This document shows positions 20,950-27,272 of a stretch of 27,272 nt of DNA, piece after piece (the first letter of the stretch is position 1; every line of letters starts with the position of its first letter). Made by a program: the position numbers and the translations under genes. The notes below the pieces were generated by a model. The model did no database searches and was not told the DNA's origin. It worked only from the letters and a program-made list of their open reading frames with translations. The stretch is from Pseudozyma flocculosa PF-1 (lineage: Eukaryota; Basidiomycota; Ustilaginomycetes; Ustilaginales; Ustilaginaceae), in the NCBI RefSeq assembly GCF_000417875.1, contig NW_006920875.1:3059-30330 (forward strand), read 5' to 3'.

Positions 20950-21189
20950 AGTCGGATGGTCCGGGAGCGGCTGGGTCGCCGCCAACAGCCTGCCGCCTGC
21001 TGCCTTGCCTGGTGTGGGCCTGCCTCTGCCCTTCTGTCGTCCGCCCTCCTCTGGCCCCCCGCCACCACCACCACCATCGTCGCCATCGCCGCCATCGCCC
21101 CGCCTCGCCCCGCCTCGGCCAGCCATCTCGCCTTCAACCCGCTCTACTTCTTCCTCTGCCTCTTGTCGCCTGCCGCTCTGACCGCCACG

Positions 21190-23922
21190 ATGCTCTCGCG
21201 CGACGCCTCCATGGGACCCATCGAAGACACCGACCCTCCCGACCAATCAACGCCAGCAGACGCGGCCACCACCACCACCACCACCACCATGGCGTCGACG
21301 GCAGCGACAATGATGACGGCTACCCCGAGCTCCAGCCTGCCCCGCATACAGGTCCATCTGCCCGCCGACCTCATCCCTGACCGCCTCGTCCTCGGTCTAA
21401 ATCAGATCACCGCTCAGCAAGTGCGCCAGGCCACCATCCGCATCTCGAACCGCGGGCCTATCCCCGCCCAGGGCATCGTCCCTCCTGCCGCTCAGCCCTC
21501 ACCCTCCTCATCCTCGACCTCAGCCCCGTCCTCGAGCCAAACCCCTCGTCCCGTCCCGCTCTGGTGCTGGAACGTCGTCTTTCTCCCAGACACGGCCATC
21601 AATGTCAAATCGTGGAGTACATCCACCTCGTCGTCAAACTTTGCACCTCTCCAAGACCGCAACGCCTCAAGCGGATTCGTGCAGGAACCCTTCATCATCA
21701 GCGTCAGATACCACCCGGACCGACCCTCGAGCGCATTCCGCGCGCTGGGCCACATCCTCGCTACGACGAGGTGCATTGCCACCACGGCCATCGCTTCGGA
21801 CTTAAACAGCGACGTAGACGACGGCGGAGACGACCTCGGCCATGGCCACGACCACGCCCCGCTCCACCCTAACCTCTTTGCCCAGCATCCGATTGACGAC
21901 CCTACACCGCGTCGCTGGCACATCTCCCCCTCGCTCGCAAACGCGCGCCTCAATTACACCGAGACGGCCAACTTCACCACCGTCGGCACCATGATCGACT
22001 GCAGCCGCAACGGCGTCCTCAACGTCGCGAGCGTCAAGTTCCTCTGCCGCACCCTGGCCTGCATGGGCTACAACATGCTCCAGCTCTATACCGAGGACAC
22101 CTACAAGATCCCCGACGAGCCCTTCTTTGGCTACCTGCGCGGCGGCTACTCGGACGACGAGCTGCGCAGCATCGACGACTACGCCCATAACCTCGGCATC
22201 GAGGTCATCCCCTGCATCCAGACGCTCGGCCACCTCGGCCAGATGCTCCAGTGGCCCCGCTTCCTCTCGCTCCGCGACACGGCCGAGGTGCTGCTGGCCG
22301 AATGGCCCGAGACGTACGCCATGCTCGAAAAGATGATTGCCGCCGCCACAGCCCCCTTTCGCAGCAGAAAGATCCACCTGGGCATGGACGAGACCCACGG
22401 CCTGGCCCACGGCCGCTACTACTCGATCTTTGGCCACGCCAACGGCAAGGACGGCTCCCGCGTCTTTGCCGAGCACCTCCAGCGCGTCGACGCCATCTGC
22501 CGCCGCATGGCACTCGAGCCCATGATCTGGAGCGACATGCTCTTCTGCCTCAGCTCGCGCAACAACAGCCTCACGGGATACTACGACTCGGCCAAGCCCG
22601 CCGATGCCAGCGTCGAGGGGATACCGGACGGCGTCGACCTCGTCTACTGGGACTATTACCACACTTCGCAGCGCAGCTACGCCAGCCGGATCGAGGGCCA
22701 CCGCGAGCTGCGTGGGTCGAGTCCGTGGACGGCGGCGGGCAGCTGGACCTGGTCGCGCTTCTGGACGGCGCTGCCCTTTACGTTTGTCACCTGCCGCGCC
22801 AACCTCAACGCGTCCAAGCAGGCGGGCGCCGGTGTCGACCACGTCTTTCTCACCACCTGGGGCGACGAGGGTAACGAGGTGGACCTGTGGTCGTCGCTGC
22901 CGGCATGGTCCTACTACGCCGACCACGCCTATACGCCCGACGACGAGGTCGACGTCGAGCTGCTCAAGGCGCGCTTCGATGCCGTCGTCGGCGGCCAGTT
23001 TGACGACTTTGTCCTCGGCTCCAAGCTCGACGAGCACTCGGACGACGAGACGACGCACCCGGTCGACGACCGCATCCATTTTGCGCCCAACACGAGCAAG
23101 TGGCTGCTGTGGAGCGACCCCGTGGCGAGCTTTGTCGAGCCCAGCGCGGCGGCCGCCGGCCTCGACCTCGAGCGGCACTATGCGTGGCTCGAGGAGGCGC
23201 TGCGCGAGAGACTCGAGGGGACCGTCGTCGAGACCGACGACCGCGAAGACCGGAGCGACGACCGGAGCCGGAGCACTGACGACGGCGATGAGGGCGACGA
23301 CACCATGTCGGACAGCTCGGCCGGCGCGCCAAGCTACCTGACGCGGACGCTTTCGGACCACCCCTTCAACGCGCGGCTGATGCTGCCGCTGCTCCTCTCG
23401 CGCGTCCTGTCGCTCAAGGCGACGCTGCGCACGCGCCTGCACCGCGCCTACGTGGCGCACGACTGGCCGACGCTGGGCCACCTTGCGAAACGCACGCGGG
23501 CGTGCCTGGAGGCGACCAGGCGGCTGTGGCGATACCATCGACAGGTGTGGATGAGCCTGTACAAGCCGCAGGGGTGGGAGACGCTCGAGCTGCGGTACGG
23601 CGGGCTGGTGGCGCGCCTCGACACGCTGACGACGCGCGTCGAGGCGTTTCTGCGGTTCCTCGACGCGGGCGGCGAGGTGGGTCGGCCGCCGTCGAGCGGC
23701 GGAGATGAGACCGACGCAGCAGCCGGGCCGAGGACCGACGTCTTCCTCGTCGACCCTGCCGCCCATGCAGACGGCCAAGGGCATGGGCATGGGGCAGGAG
23801 AAGCGGCGGCTGAGCAGGTCGTGTATTGCCTGCCGGAGCTCGAAGAGGACCTCAAGATTGTCTATGGCAGCGCCGAGCAGCTGCTCGATTATCATCGCGT
23901 CAGTAGACCGACCTACTGCTAG
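21190..23922 (+). CDS. GH20 family beta-N-acetylhexosaminidase, likely intracellular
   Basis: Glycoside hydrolase family 20 enzyme, expected to release terminal N-acetylglucosamine or N-acetylgalactosamine by substrate-assisted catalysis. Single exon, 910 residues from the ATG in context CCACGATG. The TIM-barrel part begins near residue 268 (MIDCSRNGVLN) and includes MGYNMLQLYTEDTY, GIEVIPCIQTLGHLGQMLQW and the catalytic pair Asp400-Glu401 in KIHLGMDETHGLAHGRY. It continues with EPMIWSDMLFCL, VYWDYYH and LTTWGDEGNE. This HxGMDE-H-G form resembles the hexosaminidase D/bacterial GH20C-like branch rather than secreted fungal chitobiases. No signal peptide follows the chosen start. Residues 12-36 are Thr-rich (an ACC run at about 21267-21291). 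The C-terminal 250 residues look helical, with an acidic insert near 685-710. An in-frame ATG at 20956 would add 78 residues with hydrophobic stretches. Confidence 0.87.
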   Translation: MLSRDASMGPIEDTDPPDQSTPADAATTTTTTTMASTAATMMTATPSSSLPRIQVHLPADLIPDRLVLGLNQITAQQVRQATIRISNRGPIPAQGIVPPAAQPSPSSSSTSAPSSSQTPRPVPLWCWNVVFLPDTAINVKSWSTSTSSSNFAPLQDRNASSGFVQEPFIISVRYHPDRPSSAFRALGHILATTRCIATTAIASDLNSDVDDGGDDLGHGHDHAPLHPNLFAQHPIDDPTPRRWHISPSLANARLNYTETANFTTVGTMIDCSRNGVLNVASVKFLCRTLACMGYNMLQLYTEDTYKIPDEPFFGYLRGGYSDDELRSIDDYAHNLGIEVIPCIQTLGHLGQMLQWPRFLSLRDTAEVLLAEWPETYAMLEKMIAAATAPFRSRKIHLGMDETHGLAHGRYYSIFGHANGKDGSRVFAEHLQRVDAICRRMALEPMIWSDMLFCLSSRNNSLTGYYDSAKPADASVEGIPDGVDLVYWDYYHTSQRSYASRIEGHRELRGSSPWTAAGSWTWSRFWTALPFTFVTCRANLNASKQAGAGVDHVFLTTWGDEGNEVDLWSSLPAWSYYADHAYTPDDEVDVELLKARFDAVVGGQFDDFVLGSKLDEHSDDETTHPVDDRIHFAPNTSKWLLWSDPVASFVEPSAAAAGLDLERHYAWLEEALRERLEGTVVETDDREDRSDDRSRSTDDGDEGDDTMSDSSAGAPSYLTRTLSDHPFNARLMLPLLLSRVLSLKATLRTRLHRAYVAHDWPTLGHLAKRTRACLEATRRLWRYHRQVWMSLYKPQGWETLELRYGGLVARLDTLTTRVEAFLRFLDAGGEVGRPPSSGGDETDAAAGPRTDVFLVDPAAHADGQGHGHGAGEAAAEQVVYCLPELEEDLKIVYGSAEQLLDYHRVSRPTYC

Positions 23923-24279
23923 AGGGGGAACGCTCCAATAGACTGTAGACTCCAGGGTTCAATCTCGTCGGCGACACTCCGCGGCTGGCTGTGGAGGCGA
24001 CGGCGAGAGAGGGGCGGCGGTGTCGCTGCGGGCACACGGGGTCGGACAAGGGCGAGGTGGGCAGGCATCACGACGTCGCGTCGTAGGGGGGGAAGGTTTG
24101 GATTGCGATTTCGATTCTCGGTCCGCAGCAAGTGCGAACGAGGCCAGAGGGTGCGGGGCGGATCCGAGGGGGCACCGCATACCCTCGCCAAACTATGCTG
24201 CTCTGCTCCATCCGTCTTGAGATGGCCGTCGCTCGACCCCAAACGACGTTGCGATGCAGGCCGAGGGTAGGCGGAACGG
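23923..24279. other. Convergent 3' spacer between GH20 gene and TSC13
   Basis: This 357-bp region must hold the 3' UTRs and poly(A) sites of both genes. I see no canonical AATAAA, hairpin or gene in it. Confidence 0.4.
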
Positions 24280-25218
24280 CTACCAGACGAAGGGGACGAG
24301 GACCTTGCGCCTCGGGTAGTCCTTTCCAAACTCCCTCTTGTAAGCCTTGTGCTTCTTGACGGCCCAGATGGCCATCTGACCGGCGCTGACGGCGGCAAAG
24401 GCAGCAGCGGCCGGGTTGAGGGTGAGGACGGTGAAGGCGGACCAGGCGAGGATCTCGAAGGTGTAGTTGGGGCACGAGACGAGCTCGAATGCGAATCCGC
24501 GCGGGATCTTGCGGACGCGGGTGCCCGCGGGGCGGAGCCAGCTGAGGATGAGGTGGCAGTAGGCATTTGCGAGTTCGGCCAGGACAAAGACGGCCGTGCA
24601 GCCGGCGAGGAAGGCGTCCGAGTCCTGCAGCGTTCCCTGGAGGCGGTCGCGCGAGTAGTAGGGCGAGTAGACGCCGAAGGCGAGGAAGACGCCCGAGAGG
24701 ATCCAGTAGTGGAACGAGTTCTTGAAGATGTTGAAGAGGGGCATGGTGCCGTTGGAGAAGCGGTGGACAAAGAGGGTCTCGAGCTCACGCTTGGCGTAGT
24801 GGGCCAGGACGAGGAGCAGGGCGAGGGTCTGCATGCGGCTCGGCTCAAACTGCTTCCTCCAGATGGTGCCCGCAAAGGTGTACATGAGCGGGTGGATCCA
24901 GAGGGGACCGGCGTACTCGGTGAAGAAGACGGTGGCCCATCCGACCTGCGGGCCGAGGTCCTTGACGTAGAGCGTCTGGCCCGGCTGCACGCCGAGGTCC
25001 GGCAGGGAGCGGGCGTCGTCGAGGAGCGGCTTCTTGTCCTCGGTCGTGATGCGCTGCCGCTCGGCCGTGAGGCGCGCCGACTTGGCCGCAATGGCCGCTT
25101 TGAGGTTGGCCAGCGTCGGCTGCGCATTGGGCAACGTCAGCGTGAGCGGGAAGCCGCGCGAGGCGGGCTTGCCCGGCGCGACGCGCTTGTCGACGGTGAC
25201 GGTGAACGTGGACGACAT
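24280..25218 (-). CDS. TSC13: TSC13 very-long-chain trans-2,3-enoyl-CoA reductase
   Basis: Catalyses the last step of each fatty-acid elongation cycle in the ER, reducing trans-2-enoyl-CoA with NADPH to make very-long-chain acyl-CoA for sphingolipids. Single exon, 312 residues, matching the yeast protein's length (310). Residues 1-86 form the ubiquitin-like N-terminal part ending in GQTLYVKDLGPQVGW. The membrane steroid-reductase-type domain follows, with Gln91, Glu101 (FFTEYAGPL), Lys143-Arg144 in HYAKRELETLFVHRFS, and Tyr252 in SCPNYTFEILAW, positions conserved in the family. Several hydrophobic segments (about 130-141, 172-186, 205-227, 255-280) fit a multi-pass ER protein. It ends in YPRRKVLVPFVW, close to the usual family C-terminus. 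The ATG giving MSSTFTVTV was chosen; upstream open codons are Pro/Ser-rich. The gene diverges from the SET gene. Confidence 0.94.
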   Translation of the reverse strand: MSSTFTVTVDKRVAPGKPASRGFPLTLTLPNAQPTLANLKAAIAAKSARLTAERQRITTEDKKPLLDDARSLPDLGVQPGQTLYVKDLGPQVGWATVFFTEYAGPLWIHPLMYTFAGTIWRKQFEPSRMQTLALLLVLAHYAKRELETLFVHRFSNGTMPLFNIFKNSFHYWILSGVFLAFGVYSPYYSRDRLQGTLQDSDAFLAGCTAVFVLAELANAYCHLILSWLRPAGTRVRKIPRGFAFELVSCPNYTFEILAWSAFTVLTLNPAAAAFAAVSAGQMAIWAVKKHKAYKREFGKDYPRRKVLVPFVW

Positions 25219-25422
25219 GGCAGGCGGGGCGCGCGGAAGGGGGATGGGCGGCGGAGGGGACGACGCAGAGGGTGGACGTGGTGGTGGTCGTGAGGAGAAG
25301 AAGAAAGCGGGTCGCGAGCCGGGGTCGGGTGGCGGAGGTTGGCCTAAGGGGCCGGATTGGATCGGCAGTCGGGTCGGTCGGCTGCCTCTTTTGTCGTTTT
25401 CCCAAGCAGCAGCAGCAGCAGC

Positions 25423-25450
25423 GAGCGGCGAGCGGCAAGCGGCAAGCGGG
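25423..25450. repeat. 7-bp tandem repeat (GAGCGGC/AAGCGGC)
   Basis: Four head-to-tail heptamers: GAGCGGC, GAGCGGC, AAGCGGC, AAGCGGG. Confidence 0.9.
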
Positions 25451-25541
25451 GCGTTACGCCTGGGTGGGGCTGGCGAGCCGCCGCCGCCTCTCGTCTCTGT
25501 CTGAAGTCGGTGGTCGTGGCCCGAGCCCCAACTGTCGAGGC

Positions 25542-25561
25542 AGGCCAGGCCAGGCCAGGCC
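25542..25561. repeat. (AGGCC)4 pentamer array
   Basis: Four perfect AGGCC copies, the reverse complement of the GGCCT array at 20931-20949. It lies about 325 bp from the TSC13 start and 200 bp from the SET gene start. Confidence 0.93.
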
Positions 25562-25757
25562 GACTCCCGACTTCCGAAGGGTCGCCGCGACTTTTTTTCC
25601 CGGCCTTCCCAAACGCCAGGCCAAGCCAGGTCAGGGTCAGGGTCTAGCGAGCGGGGGCGAGGGCCCGTCGAGGCCTGCCTGCTTCCTACCACCTCGACCT
25701 TGTTGGCCGACCGACATCGCACAACTGCAATCACCTTGGACCTCGACGGCGCGCATC

Positions 25758-27272
25758 ATGACGGACCCCTCCTCCTCCTCTTCCCTCTCCGCGACCACGT
25801 CGGCACCCGCGCAGCAGCAGCAGGAGCGCCGACGACAGACGACATCGCCAACCGAGGCGCGCTTCCTCCGCTGGTTCCGCACCTCGGGCGGCACTCTGGA
25901 TGCGCGGTGCCGCATCCAGCCCATCGAGGGCATGGGCAGGGGCATGGTCGCCCTCGAGCCCATCCCTGCCAACACGACCATTTTCACCATCCCGCGCCAC
26001 GTCCTCCTCAACCTCAACACCTCGGCTCTCTCGGCCGCCATCGCCGCCTCGCCCGACGAAGCCGCAAAGGCGACGTGGGCAGAGATCCAGAAGAAGGGTT
26101 GGCTGCCGCTTATCCTCGCCATGCTCTGGGAGAGGCGCCGTGCTTCCCTCGAGTCGATAGGGGCGACTACGACGGCAGCGGCGGCCATCTCGGCAAATGG
26201 GGCCGACGCAGACGTTTCCATGGACGATGTCGACGCGCCGCCTAGACCGGACCGCGACAGTGTCGCCGCTCTGAGAAGCCAAGACGAAAACGCCGCCGCC
26301 GCCGACGACGACGACGACGACGAGGGCGTCGAGGACCCCTCGAACCCGTACGCCACCAGCCCGCGCCCACCGGGCCAGCAGCGGTGGGGGCCCTACTTTG
26401 ACATCATGCCGTCGCGCTTCTCGACGCCCATGTTCTGGCCTGCGTCGGATCTGGCCCACCTCGAGGGCACCTCGATTGTCGACAAAATCGCGCGCGACCA
26501 GGCAGAGGCCGACTACCACTCGCACCTGCTGCCCTTTGTCCGCGCCCACCCGCTCCTCTTTGGCCCGCCCAACGACGTCGAGACGTGGTACGACCTCGAC
26601 AGCTACCACGTCATGGGCAGCCGTATCCTCAGCCGCAGCTTCCACGTCAAGAGCAGAAAGAGGGGCAGGGAGGGCGAGGCCGTCGACATGGACGAACGCC
26701 CCGACGACGGCGACGACCAGGACGACGACGGCGACGAGGAAGTGGGCGAGGTCATGGATGACGAGCAGGAGGGCCACGAGGAAGGCCCAGATGGCGATGA
26801 CGGCGCCAATGACAACGACGACGAGCAGGCAGGCGACGAGACCAGGGACACGCACGACGACGACGACGGCGACGGCTCCGACAACGACTCCGACAGCTCC
26901 GACGACGACGACGAAGACGAGGCCGAGCAGGTGTCCGACATTAGCATGACGCCAATGGCCGACATGCTCAACGCGCGCTTCGCGTCGGACAATGCCCGGC
27001 TCTTCTACAAGTCGCACCTGCTGTGCATGCGCACGACGCGCGACGTCGAGGCGGGCGCGCAGATCTTCAACACGTACGCCGACCCGCCCAACAGCGACCT
27101 GCTGCGGCGGTACGGCCACGTCGACGAGCCCAACGGCAACGACGTCGTCGAGCTGCACTCGGACCTCGTCGTGCGCGCCGCCGTCGAGGTCGTCGCCGCG
27201 CGCACCGGCACCCGCTCCGAGCGCGCCGCCGTCGAGCGCGACCTGGCCGAGCGCAGGGCGTGGGCGTGCTCG
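25758..27272 (+). CDS. RKM4/SETD6-type SET-domain lysine methyltransferase (3' end outside window)
   Basis: SET-domain protein of the RuBisCO-LSMT-like class; yeast Rkm4 methylates ribosomal protein L42, human SETD6 methylates RelA. The frame opens at ATG 25758 and has no stop before the right edge, so 505 residues are visible. The SET domain starts at about 47 (GMGRGMVALEPIPANTTIFTIP at 58-79), continues with GWLPLILAMLWE at 114-125 and GPYFDIMPSRFSTPMFW at about 213, and resumes with TPMADMLNA near 398-406 and the motif IFNTYADPPNSDLLRRYGHV at 436-455, where Tyr440 is the conserved SET tyrosine. An Asp/Glu-rich insert of about 80 residues (roughly 310-391) splits the domain, and a second acidic insert lies at about 180-195. 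The usual NTYG is NTYA here. The C-terminal Rubisco-LSMT substrate-binding region has only begun at the edge. Which target it methylates is not shown by sequence. Confidence 0.9.
   Translation, partial: MTDPSSSSSLSATTSAPAQQQQERRRQTTSPTEARFLRWFRTSGGTLDARCRIQPIEGMGRGMVALEPIPANTTIFTIPRHVLLNLNTSALSAAIAASPDEAAKATWAEIQKKGWLPLILAMLWERRRASLESIGATTTAAAAISANGADADVSMDDVDAPPRPDRDSVAALRSQDENAAAADDDDDDEGVEDPSNPYATSPRPPGQQRWGPYFDIMPSRFSTPMFWPASDLAHLEGTSIVDKIARDQAEADYHSHLLPFVRAHPLLFGPPNDVETWYDLDSYHVMGSRILSRSFHVKSRKRGREGEAVDMDERPDDGDDQDDDGDEEVGEVMDDEQEGHEEGPDGDDGANDNDDEQAGDETRDTHDDDDGDGSDNDSDSSDDDDEDEAEQVSDISMTPMADMLNARFASDNARLFYKSHLLCMRTTRDVEAGAQIFNTYADPPNSDLLRRYGHVDEPNGNDVVELHSDLVVRAAVEVVAARTGTRSERAAVERDLAERRAWACS

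Larger units (their letters stand above)
20416..21189. promoter_or_regulatory. Divergent promoter between MMS19 and GH20 genes
   Basis: The 774 bp between the two starts hold several short repeats: TGGC tetramers at about 20418-20433, GGCCT-type pentamers at 20645-20660 and 20931-20949, and a CAG run at 20831-20858. No TATA box was recognised. If the GH20 protein starts at the upstream ATG (20956), part of this region is coding. Confidence 0.5.
25219..25757. promoter_or_regulatory. Divergent promoter between TSC13 and SET gene
   Basis: These 539 bp separate two outward-facing starts. They contain (CAG)n at about 25407-25421, four 7-mers RAGCGGS at 25423-25450, (AGGCC)4 at 25542-25561 and a T7 run near 25590. 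Which repeats, if any, are regulatory cannot be told from sequence alone. Confidence 0.5.

Noticed and set aside
17731..23922. A 2,063-codon open frame on the plus strand
   Set aside because: Only the part from 21190 is the GH20 gene. The rest is antisense to MMS19 and its promoter. In GC-rich genes with few TTA, CTA or TCA triplets, the opposite frame stays open by chance, and the translation is repetitive Gly/Arg/Glu/Val with no family match.
25731..27158. 475-codon minus-strand open frame at the right edge
   Set aside because: It is antisense to the SET-domain gene and reads as Val/Gly/Arg repeats. The plus-strand frame carries conserved SET motifs.

Overview
The window looks like nuclear DNA from a GC-rich fungus. 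I infer a basidiomycete, most likely a smut relative (Ustilaginomycotina). The evidence is protein-coding genes with few introns, mostly 90-170 nt. Donors are GTGAGT, GTAAGT, GTACGT or close variants, several introns have a CTGAC-type branch point, and trinucleotide low complexity is heavy. Lineage is inferred from this architecture, not from a marker gene. The sequence contains one 20-N assembly gap. I see no rRNA, tRNA, transposon or CRISPR array.

Nine protein-coding genes cover most of the window. From left to right: (1) URB1/NPA1, a nucleolar 60S assembly factor, on the minus strand with its C-terminus off the left edge; (2) a Siw14/Oca-type atypical tyrosine phosphatase, minus, three exons; (3) prefoldin subunit 3, minus, five exons, with the gap in its second intron; (4) an OHCU decarboxylase-domain protein of the ureide (uric acid degradation) pathway, plus, two exons, with a long unexplained C-terminal extension; (5) a membrane-anchored Dcr2-like metallophosphoesterase, minus, one exon; (6) MMS19, the cytosolic iron-sulfur targeting factor, minus, one exon; (7) a GH20 beta-N-acetylhexosaminidase, plus, one exon; (8) TSC13, the very-long-chain enoyl-CoA reductase, minus, one exon; (9) an RKM4/SETD6-type SET-domain lysine methyltransferase, plus, running off the right edge.

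Three gene pairs are divergent and share a compact intergenic promoter: prefoldin/OHCU, MMS19/GH20 and TSC13/SET. Two pairs are convergent: OHCU/Dcr2-like and GH20/TSC13. The genes are mostly conserved housekeeping functions (ribosome biogenesis, chaperone, Fe-S targeting, sphingolipid/VLCFA synthesis, protein methylation) and do not form an obvious cluster or pathway.

No clearly new biological system is visible. The points most worth a second look are the C-terminal extension of the OHCU protein, the minisatellite-filled 593-nt URB1 intron, the altered P-loop of the phosphatase, a GGCCT pentamer array present in two of the divergent promoters, and repeated (ACG/GAC/TCG)n expansions in both coding and 3'-flanking DNA. 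Long open frames opposite the real genes are composition-driven shadows.
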